Below the pieces are notes generated by a model, which saw nothing but the letters and a program-made list of their open reading frames with translations, was not told where the DNA came from and did no database searches. Below, one piece after another: positions 1 to 9,551 of a DNA stretch of 64,000 nucleotides; within the stretch, counting starts at the first letter, position 1; every line of letters starts with the position of its first letter. Made by a program: the position numbers and the translations under genes. Origin of the DNA: Pseudomonas sp. RIT288 (lineage in GTDB: Bacteria; Pseudomonadota; Gammaproteobacteria; Pseudomonadales; Pseudomonadaceae); the NCBI RefSeq assembly GCF_000631985.1, contig NZ_JFYN01000042.1, positions 367,006 to 431,005 on the forward strand. Direction: 5' to 3'.

Positions 1-147
1 CGTTGGATCATCTGAGACAAAGAACGCATGTCCGATGTAGACGGCTAAGAATCCGTATACACCGTAGTCATACCATTCAATAAGATGGCCGGAGGTCGCA
101 CCGATAAAGGCTCTTCTTCTATGGCATGCAAGGCTATCATTATGCAT
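1..147 (-). CDS. MHS-family MFS transporter, 5' part only
   Basis: The first 49 codons of a transporter gene that runs off the left edge of the window. The translation holds the block GHLIEWYDYGVYGFLA at about residues 20-35. This is the first-helix signature of the metabolite:H+ symporter branch of the major facilitator superfamily (ProP, KgtP and ShiA relatives), which import osmolytes, dicarboxylates or aromatic acids. The ATG at 147 was chosen because a GAGGAA ribosome site lies about 10 bases upstream. The substrate cannot be told from this stub. Confidence 0.75.
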   Translation of the reverse strand, partial: MHNDSLACHRRRAFIGATSGHLIEWYDYGVYGFLAVYIGHAFFVSDDPT

Positions 148-683
148 CTGAGGATTCCTCTTTTTATTTTTAATGGAAAGTGCCGATCGTTCCTCATCAA
201 GCAAGGAGACTTATTACCGCGCAACCTCTTCTTTTTTAGCGTTAGCAACTCCAGGCGTTTCTCAGCGGACGAAAAGCTGTCGCACCCGGCACGAGCATGC
301 CTCCAGCGAAACTCATGGTGATGGTATGTTTTATTTTCGCTCTCGACCTTTTCTAACTCATTATTAATTAGAAAACTGACATTCTCTTACAGAGACATGA
401 CAGGCATTCAACTATCAAACCATCGCAATATTTTTGATAACGACCATTCATATAATCCTATATGACAATTACGAAACACCCCGGTATATCTGTGATACGT
501 GATATCGGCCTACAGATGTCGGTATCTCATGCTCGCCATGACGTTTCCCTAGTTTCGTTTGGTAAGGAGCACCTAGATTGCCGCAAGGCCGACAGCTTTC
601 GCTATTCGTGCAACTACGTACGGGGATTGGTAACCTAAGGATCGGTAAAGCCTGGACGAGCACCTATTTCAAGGTGGAGAACG
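148..683. other. Intergenic, promoter region
   Basis: AT-rich spacer of 536 bases between two divergent genes, so it should hold promoters for both. No convincing ORF, repeat or terminator was seen. The PAS-LuxR gene on the right has a clear GGTGGAGAA ribosome site ending just before 684. Confidence 0.5.
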
Positions 684-1259
684 ATGACTGACCCAACACG
701 CCAGCAGCTACAAGACCTCGAACGTCTTGCTTTCCAGGTTTCTCCTGCGCCCCAGGTGATTACGGGCGATAGGCGCATACTGGAGCTCAATGATGCATTC
801 GCGACTCTCTTTGGATTCAAGCGAGAGGAGCTGCTCGATGAGCATCTACTCAAGCTTTACCCGTCTAAGGCGGACTTTAAGATTATTGGTGATCGCAGCC
901 TGAATTGGTTAAGGCATGCCAAGAATGGTGCGTACTCAGATGAACGCTTTATGCAGCATCAAAGCGGTGAGGTTTTTTGGGCAAGGGCTAAGGGGTACAC
1001 GTTGACGCCAGAAGACCCTTTTCATCTCATGGTTTGGCATTTTGAACGAATTGATCAAGCTGTCCGAGCGACCGTCAACCTCACGCCTAGAGAGCGGGAG
1101 ATCGCCGTTCACATCGTCAATGGGCTCACATGCAAAGAGATTGGTCGTAAATTCGACATTTCACATCGCACTGTCGAAGTTCACCGTGGACGGCTTATGA
1201 AAAAGCTGAAGGCAAAAAATAGTGCTGAATTGGTCTCAAAAATAATTGTCTTGAAGTAG
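684..1259 (+). CDS. PAS-LuxR transcriptional regulator
   Basis: A 191-residue regulator. Residues about 15-120 form a PAS-like sensor (the part ending in MVWHFERID). Residues about 130-190 are a LuxR/GerE helix-turn-helix, with LTPREREIAVHIVNG, CKEIGRKFDISHRTVEVH and a closing MKKLKAK. Such short PAS-LuxR proteins usually act as single-component activators of neighbouring catabolic or transport genes. A strong GGAG site precedes the ATG. It points toward the lipoprotein hydrolase but away from the MFS gene at the edge. Its target is unknown; the divergent MFS gene is the simplest guess. Confidence 0.85.
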   Translation: MTDPTRQQLQDLERLAFQVSPAPQVITGDRRILELNDAFATLFGFKREELLDEHLLKLYPSKADFKIIGDRSLNWLRHAKNGAYSDERFMQHQSGEVFWARAKGYTLTPEDPFHLMVWHFERIDQAVRATVNLTPREREIAVHIVNGLTCKEIGRKFDISHRTVEVHRGRLMKKLKAKNSAELVSKIIVLK

Positions 1260-1541
1260 ACCCGTCCTTTTATTCATTTGCGATGTCGGCACAGATTGCA
1301 ATCGCTCTAGCAAATGTCGATCTTCCAATCCATAGCCCAGCTCTTTCAAGGTTTTTTTCACTTTAGCGGTCTTGATCACCCGATCCGTCGACACATGGGC
1401 ATGCACTGCTTTGGCTTCCAGCCACTCCTCGGGTTTAGGCACCTTCGGGCCTCGTTTGCTTTGGGTGACAGTTTGGGTCAAGACGTTTCCCGCCAGTGCC
1501 AGTAAGTACGGAGCCAGCCCATCTGCGGAAATGTGGATCGA
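1236..1541 (-). pseudogene. Unrecognised open frame, possible gene fragment
   Basis: An open minus-strand frame of about 100 codons that begins right after a TAA stop, with no good start. Its translation looks protein-like (a LAGNVLTQTVTQSKRGPKV stretch, then a Lys/Glu-rich helical tail KVKKTLKELGYGLE) rather than like a random shadow. Its 3' end overlaps the last codons of the PAS-LuxR gene. The family was not recognised. It may be the end of a decayed gene, perhaps a mobile-element protein. The rest of the 1260-1666 gap shows nothing clear. Confidence 0.25.
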
Positions 1542-1666
1542 TTAGGGCTCTGTCGCGCGCCTTTGTACATCTGAGGCGAGCCAACTTGTCTTTCAAACGC
1601 GGTATCGCGGCGATAGTCCGCTGAGCGCCTGAGCTACGTCGCGATGCCGCGTTGACAGCGCTTGGA

Positions 1667-2605
1667 TCAAGGTCGCGATTGCTCGCCCTTGATCTTAACA
1701 TCCTGCCAATTCCCCTTGTTTTGAAGAATCTCCGGCTCGACACCTGAGAAAACCCCCTTGGCCTCCATATCACCGAGTAACAGGAATCTAAACCAAGCCG
1801 TCATGTAGCCATCAGCGTGATCAAGCGTATTGCCATGATCTACACCTCTGCGTCGTGCCATCACGGCGATCGCGTTTCCGGTCAAGTCGTCGAAATTCTT
1901 TCCGAGGGACGCCAGCGGTGCAATTGTCTTGGCATCAATATCCCCAGTTCCCGCGACCATCATGTAAGGAATCCGAATCTTGCCGACATCATATTTCCAC
2001 CTCTTGTCGATCTTCCATGATTCAATCATCGATAGTGAGACGGCACTGGCGCTGTAAAGTACTCGATAATTTGAACCGTTTGGAAAGTCCGTTACTGCGT
2101 GGATCGCGCCCGCCCCACCTTGCGAGTGTCCGGCAATGCCTATCTTTTGAACGTCTACTTTGCGGTAGAAAAGGCTGGAAGGATCTTTACTTTGAGCAAG
2201 AATAAAATCCAGTTCTTTGGCTGAGGAGGATCCGAGTGCGCTCCATTCATCGTCATTTCCAGCGACGATGAATCCCCAAGAAGCTAGGTGTTCAAAGATT
2301 GGCTCATACCTGGGATACGTAACACCGGTGCCGTTGGCCATGATCACAAGAGGATAGGCCTTGTTCTTCTGTTCCATTTCCGCTGGATACCAGATTTTAT
2401 AGCTCGGGAACTTCTCCTCACCACTACTGAAGGTTCTCGATGCGACCGTGAACTCCCCTAACCCAGTGTACTTCGCCTCAAGCGGCTTGGCAGTCGACAC
2501 GCTGTCAAAATAACGCTCCTTGACCATTGGTTGGGTCGCGGAGTCACAACCGACTAGCCCAGTGAAAGCCAGAACAATCAAACCAATATTTGCCAATCTC
2601 ATCAT
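1667..2605 (-). CDS. Lipoprotein alpha/beta hydrolase
   Basis: A 312-residue secreted hydrolase. The N terminus is a lipoprotein signal peptide with a lipobox ending GLVGC at about residue 20, so the enzyme should be lipid-anchored facing the periplasm. The nucleophile elbow GHSQGG is at about residues 157-162, followed by a GTGD acid loop and a DHGNTLDH histidine near the C terminus. This is the layout of the chlorophyllase, dienelactone-hydrolase and PAF-acetylhydrolase-like group. It probably hydrolyses an ester. Two adjacent ATGs open the frame, with a weak ribosome site. It is monocistronic as far as can be seen. Confidence 0.8.
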   Translation of the reverse strand: MMRLANIGLIVLAFTGLVGCDSATQPMVKERYFDSVSTAKPLEAKYTGLGEFTVASRTFSSGEEKFPSYKIWYPAEMEQKNKAYPLVIMANGTGVTYPRYEPIFEHLASWGFIVAGNDDEWSALGSSSAKELDFILAQSKDPSSLFYRKVDVQKIGIAGHSQGGAGAIHAVTDFPNGSNYRVLYSASAVSLSMIESWKIDKRWKYDVGKIRIPYMMVAGTGDIDAKTIAPLASLGKNFDDLTGNAIAVMARRRGVDHGNTLDHADGYMTAWFRFLLLGDMEAKGVFSGVEPEILQNKGNWQDVKIKGEQSRP

Positions 2606-3206
2606 TACTACAGCATCCCATTATGCGATTTTTCCATCAATTGACCTCATGTCGACGGCCTGCCCATTCAACAATTTAGCGCTCTTCAATCTTTCGATGA
2701 GCTAAGGCCGACCGAACTGGCGCGGCCGGGCGTTCATAAGCACACAGACGCGCATTCAGCACTGCGCAGATTACCTATGGCAGCTCGTTTTGTATCGCTC
2801 AGCCTGCGATCATGATGGATTGGTCGTCCAGCCTGGCCTTTTTTCAAGATATGGCTGGAGAAGAGCAATTTATACCCAATACTGAGTCTCCTATGACTAA
2901 TCGGTCTGATCCGGGGATTGATGCATCCCGCATCCAAGTCTGCGTATAGAATTAATCTCTATTCCATGAGGGGCAATTGCCTTCCTCAGCCAAGATATAT
3001 GGGACTCAAGCGTATTTGATTCCATGAGTTCGTCAAATCTGTATATTGCCTTCGTGAGTTTTCACTGGAAACGGTACGACCAACTATTTGACAGAGCGAA
3101 TCCAAGGTCCTGCTGGTTGACTCCCACACGCTGCGAGATAACGCCTAAACAAAACGCCAGTGACGGCCCAACGAAGAAAGCACCGCCACTAGCTAAACTG
3201 GCGAAG
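2606..3206. other. Intergenic, nothing recognised
   Basis: About 600 bases between two minus-strand genes. The small open frames here lack ribosome sites and family features. It must hold the promoter of the lipoprotein hydrolase and the 3' end of the tartrate dehydrogenase transcript. No clear hairpin was found. Confidence 0.4.
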
Positions 3207-4283
3207 TTAAAGAGCGTCAGCGATCGCTTGGCCTACCTCTTGGGTAGAACCCTGCCCACCCAAATCACGCGTCTTCGGGCCATGAGCAATAACCGTCTCA
3301 ATGGCTTGCATGATTGCATCGTGAGCAGCACGGAACTCTGGGCCATCACCCAGGAAATCAAGCATCAACGCACCCGACCAAATCATGGCAACAGGGTTGG
3401 CAATGTTCTTGCCGAAGATGTCCGGTGCCGAGCCGTGGACGGGTTCGAACAGCGAAGGAAATTTGCGCTCCGGATTGAGGTTGGCCGAAGGCGCAATACC
3501 AATGGTGCCCGTGCAGGCCGGGCCGAGGTCAGAGAGGATGTCGCCAAACAGGTTGGACGCCACCACCACATCAAAGCGATCTGGATGCAAGACAAAGCGG
3601 GCACACAGGATGTCGATATGTTGCTTGTCCCATTTGATCTCGGGGTAGTTGTCCGCCATCGCCGCAACGCGTTCATCCCAGTACGGCATGCTGATTGCCA
3701 TGCCATTTGACTTGGTAGCGGCGGTCACATATTTGCGTGATCGGGTCTGGGCGAGGTCGAAGGCATATTTGAGGATGCGGTCGACACCTCGCCGAGTGAA
3801 CACTGATTCCTGCAGCACGAACTCGTGCTCCGTCCCTTCGAAGACCCGTCCCCCCACCGAGGAATACTCACCTTCGGTATTTTCCCGGACTACGATGAAA
3901 TCGATATCGCCCGGCTTGCGATTGGCCAGTGGGCATGGCACGCCAGGGAACAGCTTCACCGGGCGTATGTTCGCGTATTGATCGAACTCCCTGCGAAACT
4001 TTAATAATGACCCCCAAAGGGAAATATGATCCGGCACTTTATCCGGCCAACCAACAGCACCAAAGTAAATAGCATCGTAACCTTTCAGCTGCTCAAACCA
4101 GTCGTCGGGCATCATCTTGCCGCAGGCAAGATAATAATCGCAACTGGCCCACTCAAAACTTTGAAACTCAAGTTCAATGCCGTACTTGGCAGCAGCCTTT
4201 CGCACAACTTTAATACCCTCAGGCATCACTTCGAGCCCGATGCCGTCGCCGGCAATCGCGGCAATTCGAAACGTCTTGCTCAT
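3207..4283 (-). CDS. Tartrate dehydrogenase/decarboxylase-like enzyme
   Basis: A 358-residue member of the beta-decarboxylating dehydrogenase family (isocitrate, isopropylmalate, tartrate). It starts with the nucleotide-site AGDGIGLEV. It carries RENTEGEYSSVGG at about residues 135-147, the ATKSNGM lysine near 195, and the metal-binding DVVVASNLFGDILSDLGP block near 240. The spacing and the phrase SLWGSLLKFRREFDQYANIRP match tartrate dehydrogenase (TtuC type), which handles tartrate, malate and related 2-hydroxyacids with NAD and Mn2+. The ATG at 4283 has a GAGGA site 7 bases upstream; a GTG one codon earlier is possible. It is the last gene of the amine module, so it may act on a C4-C5 product. 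Confidence 0.85.
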   Translation of the reverse strand: MSKTFRIAAIAGDGIGLEVMPEGIKVVRKAAAKYGIELEFQSFEWASCDYYLACGKMMPDDWFEQLKGYDAIYFGAVGWPDKVPDHISLWGSLLKFRREFDQYANIRPVKLFPGVPCPLANRKPGDIDFIVVRENTEGEYSSVGGRVFEGTEHEFVLQESVFTRRGVDRILKYAFDLAQTRSRKYVTAATKSNGMAISMPYWDERVAAMADNYPEIKWDKQHIDILCARFVLHPDRFDVVVASNLFGDILSDLGPACTGTIGIAPSANLNPERKFPSLFEPVHGSAPDIFGKNIANPVAMIWSGALMLDFLGDGPEFRAAHDAIMQAIETVIAHGPKTRDLGGQGSTQEVGQAIADAL

Positions 4284-4387
4284 CACACGTCCTCTTTAGA
4301 TTATCAAACAGCAATAGCTATGAATTAAATCGACTTAAGCAATGACAAAGCGCGATGAAAAACTTTACGTTCATCATCATTAGTTCA

Positions 4388-4416
4388 GCCGCTACTGCGC
4401 CTATCGCAGCAGCGGC
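4388..4416 (-). terminator. Hairpin after APC permease
   Basis: A 12-bp stem (GCCGCTACTGCG with CGCAGCAGCGGC, one mismatch) and 5-base loop lie between the permease stop and the tartrate dehydrogenase start. No U-tract follows, so it may only attenuate read-through. Confidence 0.4.
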
Positions 4417-4436
4417 AAAGACAGGCCTGCGAGTTG

Positions 4437-5885
4437 TCAGACTTGATCGCCTAACGAAGACTCCAACCGTGAATATTTCTCGGGTGACCGGACACTCAAG
4501 TACAATGCGCCCAGGAAACCCAACACAAACGAACCAAACAACAGCGCCATGAAGAACACCTCAAGTGCGCCTTGTACGCCCAGCAAGACATCGAAGCTAG
4601 TCAGGGCAAAATAAAGAAACGGCAGAAGACCCGCGACGCTTAACAGCGGCGCGACAAAGGTATGCCACAACCGTTTGTCCACCGTGGAACGACGGAAGAA
4701 CACGAAGATCGCAATGCTGGCGATGCACTGGATGGTGATGATCCCTGCAGCACCTACTCCGGTGAACCAGGTGAAGAGCGTGTCGTAGGGATTCAGCCCC
4801 AGCACTGCGAATATCGCGACCACCACCGCAACCATTGCGGTTTGCACGTAGCACGCCACATGGGGTGACTTTTGCACGGGGTGAGTCGAGCCCAGTTTCT
4901 GGCTGAGTAACCCCTGGCGCCCCAATGAGTAGAGGTAACGGGCCACGTTGCTGTGGAACGTTACGATGGCAGCAAACAGACTGGTAATGACCAGCACTTG
5001 AAACAACTCCGTCGCCCAGCCACCGAGGATCTTATCGCTGACCCAGAAAATCAGATTGCCCGATTGGTCCTTGGCCACCGTCACTGCTTCGGTTGTACCG
5101 ATTGCATTGATGATCAACCAGGCTGTCAACGCGTAAAACACGCCCATGAATATCACCGCGATATAGGTCGCTATCGGCACCGTGCGTTTGGGGTCGCGCG
5201 CTTCCTCACCATAAATGGCAGTGCCCTCGAACCCGATGAACGATGCATGGGCGAACATCAGAGCGACACCGATTGCGCCTGAGAATGTCGCCGACGGACT
5301 GAATGGTTCAAACGAAAACTGGCTCACCGGCACCGAGTGATCGCCAAACAAAATGCCCAGGTCCAGTATCAGGATAATTACGGTCTCCAGCGTGAGCAGG
5401 ACCGCCAATACCACGGCGCCTGCATGCAAACGCCGTAACCCCAGCCACAGGCACATCGCCATGGCGGTGAAGGAGTACACCCACCACGGCAGATGGAGGT
5501 TGAGTTGCTTGCCGAGCAACTCATTGAGGTAATAGCCGATACCTCCGTACAGACCCAGTTGAATCGCGTTATAGGAAAAAATTGCCAAAGAGGCAGAGCC
5601 CAGTCCCATGGGCCGGCCGATGCCTTTGGTGATGTAGGCGTAGAACGCCCCGGCGTTGGTGATGTGTTTACTCATCGCCACGTAACCCACGGCGAACAGC
5701 AACAGCACCAGGGCGACCGCCACAAACGCACCGGCAATGCCGATGCCATTTCCAGAGCCAATGATCACAGGGAACAACGCGACAACCACCGTCAGTGGCG
5801 CCGCGGCGGCTATCACAAAGAACACGATACCCATGATGCCGATACTGTTTCGCTCGAGGTCTCGGCTATCAGAACTTGGGTTCAT
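4437..5885 (-). CDS. APC-family amine/amino acid permease
   Basis: A polytopic membrane protein of about 482 residues. The first membrane helix is GIVFFVIAAAAPLTVV, and FIGFEGTAIYGEEARDPKRTVP around the sixth helix is the APC-superfamily signature. About 12 membrane segments are visible. The ATG at 5885 was preferred because a CGGGAAAG ribosome site precedes it and it gives the usual short N terminus. An ATG at 5951 in frame would add 22 residues. It lies inside the amine-catabolic run, so it probably imports that module's substrate. It is one of four APC permeases in the window. Confidence 0.85.
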   Translation of the reverse strand: MNPSSDSRDLERNSIGIMGIVFFVIAAAAPLTVVVALFPVIIGSGNGIGIAGAFVAVALVLLLFAVGYVAMSKHITNAGAFYAYITKGIGRPMGLGSASLAIFSYNAIQLGLYGGIGYYLNELLGKQLNLHLPWWVYSFTAMAMCLWLGLRRLHAGAVVLAVLLTLETVIILILDLGILFGDHSVPVSQFSFEPFSPSATFSGAIGVALMFAHASFIGFEGTAIYGEEARDPKRTVPIATYIAVIFMGVFYALTAWLIINAIGTTEAVTVAKDQSGNLIFWVSDKILGGWATELFQVLVITSLFAAIVTFHSNVARYLYSLGRQGLLSQKLGSTHPVQKSPHVACYVQTAMVAVVVAIFAVLGLNPYDTLFTWFTGVGAAGIITIQCIASIAIFVFFRRSTVDKRLWHTFVAPLLSVAGLLPFLYFALTSFDVLLGVQGALEVFFMALLFGSFVLGFLGALYLSVRSPEKYSRLESSLGDQV

Positions 5886-6217
5886 GGTCTTTCCCGGTAT
5901 TGATCCCGCTAAGTCCAGCGTAGCTGGTTTATTACTATATTCGTATGACATCGCTAAAACCCTGTAGGTAGTGAGTTTTTTATTTCGGTAAAGCGAGGCA
6001 GTCGTTAAACAAGCAATACTCGGCAGCGTGCCTATATACACCTCGGCACTTTCTGGTTTTTTCGAAGTAACAAGTGTCCTTATTATTGATGAATCGATGC
6101 AGACTTTATTCGTAGATCCGTCATATCCCTGTACCGCGAAAACCCAAAGATCTCTCCAGACTGTTCGCGCCCAAATCAAATACTTTAGAACAGACGTTTC
6201 TCATGTAAGACGTGTAT
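5886..6217. other. Gap between SSADH and permease genes
   Basis: About 330 AT-rich bases upstream of the permease. The permease frame is open through most of it, but the translation is not membrane-protein-like. It could hold a separate promoter for the permease and tartrate dehydrogenase pair. No hairpin was noted. Confidence 0.35.
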
Positions 6218-7693
6218 TTATGACTCCAAAGTACAACGTTCAAGTTTGGTCGATATGAACTTCACGTCGAGGTACTCTTGAAGTCCCCAGTGACCACCTT
6301 CCCTGCCCAGTCCGCTGTCCTTATTGCCACCGAACGGCGCTTGTGCGGTCGATGGCGCTCCATCGTTGACGCCGATCATTCCGTATTCCAACGCTTCAGC
6401 CACCAGTTGCGCTCGGGTCAGGTTCCTAGTCCACAGATAGGCTGCCAAGCCGTACGGCGATGCATTGGCTGCCGCCACCACTTCAGCTTCACTGTCGAAC
6501 GTAATCAGCGGCGCCACCGGACCGAAGGTTTCCTCCTGCATGATCAACATCGTTGCAGTCACGTCCTGGAGCACGGTCGGTTGAACATAGAAGCCTTCCA
6601 TCCGCACACCTCCGGCGATGATTCGAGCACCTTGGGCCACCGCATCGGCGATATGGCTGAGTGCTTTATCGCGTGCATGTTCATCCACCAACGGGCCTAT
6701 CCGGGTGGACTCTAGCAATGGGTCGCCCACCTGGAGCCGATTGACCGCAACAGCGAGTTTTTCGGCGAACTGACTGGCGATCGAGCGATGGACATAGATG
6801 CGATTGGTGCATACACAGGTCTGTCCGGCATTGCGGAATTTGCAAGCCACGACCTCATCCACGGCCGCGTCCAGATCGGCATCTTCAAAAATGATGAACG
6901 GCGCATGCCCCCCCAATTCCAGAGACATCCTTTTCAATGTCTTGGCCGATTGCTCGTACAGACGCTTGCCCACCTCAGTGCTACCGGTAAAGGTGAGTTT
7001 GCGAATACGCGGGTCATCGAACATCACCTGAGACACCGTCCGCGGATCCGTGGTGGTAATCACCTGCAAGGTTCCGGGAGGGCCCCCTACTTCTTCCCAC
7101 AGTTTGGCGAAATACAGTGCTGTGAGCGGTGCTTGCACGGGAGGTTTGACAATGGCCGTACACCCCACTGCCAGCGCCGGCGCCAGCTTGCGGGTGATCA
7201 TCGCCGCAGGAAAATTCCACGGTGTAATGGCATACACAGGCCCAACCGGCTGTTGCAGGGTCGCCAGCCGTTTGTTGCCATGTTGGCTCGGCATGCTTTC
7301 GCCGCCGACACGCCGCCCTTCTTCGGCAAACCAGTCGATAAACGAAGCGGCGTAAACGACTTCTCCACGGGCTTCCTGAATCGGCTTGCCCATTTCCATG
7401 GTGATGGTACGGGCAATGCCCTCGGTGTGTTCGATGACGGCGTTGTACCAGGCACGCAGCAGTGCGCACCGATGATGAGCGGTTGTGTGACGCCAGGTCT
7501 GGAATGCGGCACTGGCGGCATCGGCAGCCAACATCGCCTCTTCAATACCGGCGCTCGGAAGCTCGGCGATGATTTCCCCGGTCGCGGGAGAACGCACCGG
7601 GAACCAGGCAAAGGCGCTGATCCATTGACCATTGACGAACATCTTGCGACGACCGCCAGCGTTGGAGCCTGGCGTAAAGATTGGAAGTTTCAT
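6218..7693 (-). CDS. NAD(P)-dependent succinate-semialdehyde dehydrogenase
   Basis: A 491-residue aldehyde dehydrogenase of the GabD type. It has the PWNFPAAMITRK cofactor segment, FTGSTEVGK, the general-base block LELGGHAP, and the catalytic cysteine in NAGQTCVCTNRIYVH near residue 290. The C-terminal PFGGNKDSGLGREGG is typical of succinate-semialdehyde dehydrogenases. It would oxidise succinate semialdehyde or a close omega-oxo acid to the diacid. The ATG has GGTGGA upstream. It sits 68 bases after the FAD oxidoreductase in the same run as a PatD-like enzyme, so the module ends in a two-step aldehyde oxidation toward the TCA cycle. Confidence 0.88.
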   Translation of the reverse strand: MKLPIFTPGSNAGGRRKMFVNGQWISAFAWFPVRSPATGEIIAELPSAGIEEAMLAADAASAAFQTWRHTTAHHRCALLRAWYNAVIEHTEGIARTITMEMGKPIQEARGEVVYAASFIDWFAEEGRRVGGESMPSQHGNKRLATLQQPVGPVYAITPWNFPAAMITRKLAPALAVGCTAIVKPPVQAPLTALYFAKLWEEVGGPPGTLQVITTTDPRTVSQVMFDDPRIRKLTFTGSTEVGKRLYEQSAKTLKRMSLELGGHAPFIIFEDADLDAAVDEVVACKFRNAGQTCVCTNRIYVHRSIASQFAEKLAVAVNRLQVGDPLLESTRIGPLVDEHARDKALSHIADAVAQGARIIAGGVRMEGFYVQPTVLQDVTATMLIMQEETFGPVAPLITFDSEAEVVAAANASPYGLAAYLWTRNLTRAQLVAEALEYGMIGVNDGAPSTAQAPFGGNKDSGLGREGGHWGLQEYLDVKFISTKLERCTLES

Positions 7694-7761
7694 GAGTGAT
7701 CCACCTATTCGGTCATGCCTGCCTTTCCATCAAGAAAAAGGCACCTCGTACGCAATCGCTG

Positions 7762-9474
7762 TCACTTGCTCAGGCGTTCGGTCAGACTTCGAAAGATGCG
7801 CGACCTGGCGACCTGATAACCGAGGCGTTGCCCGACATCCGTTTTCAACAAACTGCCGATCAGCCCGTTATCCACCTTGAGCACCTTGCGCCCCGCTGCC
7901 GTATCGGTTTGCCCAGCCAGGTCGGCAAGGATGCGTTGCGCCGCGTTGTGCCCGGGCATGCCACTGACACCGCCGCCGGGATGGCTGCCGGAACCACAAA
8001 GGTAATAACCGGGAATCGGCGTCCGGTAATGCGCCGCCGCTTTGATGGGGCGATTGTCGAAGAGGTTGTCCAGGCCGATCATGGACTGGTGAAAGATGTT
8101 TCCACGGGTGATGTGATAGTCGCGATGCAGATCCAGTGGGGTGATCACGTGGCGAGCGAGGATGTGATTGCGCATGTTCGGTGCATAGCGGAAATAGATC
8201 TCCAGCACCTTGTCAGCCCACTCGTCCTTGCGTGTGTCCCAATCTCCATGGGCCAGGTCAAAGGGCAATTGCTGCACCCCCAACGAGAGCGTATGAGTAC
8301 CTGGCTGGCTCACCAGCCCCGGGTGGGTCACAGAGGGAATCAGCGCCTCGACCACCATGTCATCCGGAAACTCCCCACGCTGCTGTGCTTGCCAGGCCAT
8401 TTCATACAGGGCGGGAGACGGGCCGAGAATGTTCAAACCCTGATGTTGGGGGCCCAGCTTGCCGGCCGGAAAGCCGACATAATCCGGCAGCGCGTCCACC
8501 AACAGGTGAATACGCGCCATGGAGCCGCGCTGATCAATCGCTTTGGCATCGGCTGCCACCGCCTCTGGCAACGTCCCTTCGGGTAACAACCCCACCAAAG
8601 AGCGAGTTGGGTCTGCACCGGAAATGACCAGCGGCGCGCGAAGCTGCTCGCCCGAGGCCAGCAAAACCCCCACTGCCTTCCCCTCTTCAATCAACACCTG
8701 TTGGATGGGCGCACTCGTTTCAACCCTGCCACCAAATGCTTGCAAGGCACTGACCAGTGATTCGCTGATCATGCCCATCCCGCCTTTCGGCAGGCCATAA
8801 CGACCGAACTGACCTTCAAACTCTCCCAACGCGTGATAGCCATAGACATAAGCCGTGCCTGGCGTGGTTGGACTTCCCCACGTGGAGACCAGCCCCATGA
8901 ACATCATGAAGCCACGAAGACGATCGGATTCTATGTAGTCCTTCAGCAGATCCTCGGCCGAAGCCGTCATGAACGCGTCGTACAGCGCGCTTTCACCGGC
9001 GTCGTCAAAGATCGCTTTCAAGCGTTGCCGGGTCGGCGGGTCGCCGAGCTGGATCTCATGCGTCAGCTCGCCGAAACGCTTGAGCCGCGTCGCGAAACGC
9101 ATGAAGTTGGCGCCATCGGCCTTATTGTGATCTTCGATCGAACGCAGGGTCTTGTCGATCTCCTGCCAGAACATCACACGATCGCCGTCGTCCCATAGCG
9201 CCATTTCCTGCAAGCCCGGAGCCACCGACTCCAGGCCGTATTTTTTCAGTTCCAGATCGTCGACCACTTCCTGTCGAAACATCATCTGAATGTACGAACA
9301 AGAAGAGAAAATAGCGCCCGGTATCAGTTCTTCACTGGTACAGGCGCCACCCACAATCGGCCTGGCCTCCAACACCAATACCTTGAGGCCTGCCCTGGCG
9401 AGATAATTTGCACACACCAGCCCGTTATGGCCGGCACCGATGATCAGGGCATCAAGATCGTTATGCTTACTCAC
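7762..9474 (-). CDS. FAD oxidoreductase, phytoene-desaturase/PYROXD2-like
   Basis: A 570-residue flavoprotein. The Rossmann motif GAGHNGLVCANYLARAG is at about residues 12-28, followed by VLVLEARPIVGGAC. The C terminus has the second FAD contact GSGSHPGGGVSGMPGHNAA. This pattern belongs to the phytoene-desaturase, amine-oxidase-like group (NAD(P)/FAD-dependent oxidoreductases related to PYROXD2). The reaction is unknown; desaturation or amine oxidation is possible. The start is a GTG at 9474 with GGAA 8 bases upstream; no better ATG is in reach. It follows the small barrel gene by 77 bases and precedes the semialdehyde dehydrogenase by 68. Confidence 0.85.
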   Translation of the reverse strand: MSKHNDLDALIIGAGHNGLVCANYLARAGLKVLVLEARPIVGGACTSEELIPGAIFSSCSYIQMMFRQEVVDDLELKKYGLESVAPGLQEMALWDDGDRVMFWQEIDKTLRSIEDHNKADGANFMRFATRLKRFGELTHEIQLGDPPTRQRLKAIFDDAGESALYDAFMTASAEDLLKDYIESDRLRGFMMFMGLVSTWGSPTTPGTAYVYGYHALGEFEGQFGRYGLPKGGMGMISESLVSALQAFGGRVETSAPIQQVLIEEGKAVGVLLASGEQLRAPLVISGADPTRSLVGLLPEGTLPEAVAADAKAIDQRGSMARIHLLVDALPDYVGFPAGKLGPQHQGLNILGPSPALYEMAWQAQQRGEFPDDMVVEALIPSVTHPGLVSQPGTHTLSLGVQQLPFDLAHGDWDTRKDEWADKVLEIYFRYAPNMRNHILARHVITPLDLHRDYHITRGNIFHQSMIGLDNLFDNRPIKAAAHYRTPIPGYYLCGSGSHPGGGVSGMPGHNAAQRILADLAGQTDTAAGRKVLKVDNGLIGSLLKTDVGQRLGYQVARSRIFRSLTERLSK

Positions 9475-9551
9475 GGCGTCATTCCATCTGAATGTGAAAT
9501 CGAATGCCTGCCCACCTGCACGGTGAACAGGCCGCCTGCACGGCCAGCGAC

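Noticed and set aside
3024..3710. Long plus-strand open frame opposite tartrate dehydrogenase
   Set aside because: It is the antisense shadow of a well-supported gene; no ribosome site or family features.
6788..7699. 303-codon plus-strand frame opposite the semialdehyde dehydrogenase
   Set aside because: High-GC antisense shadow; the minus-strand protein has all aldehyde dehydrogenase motifs.
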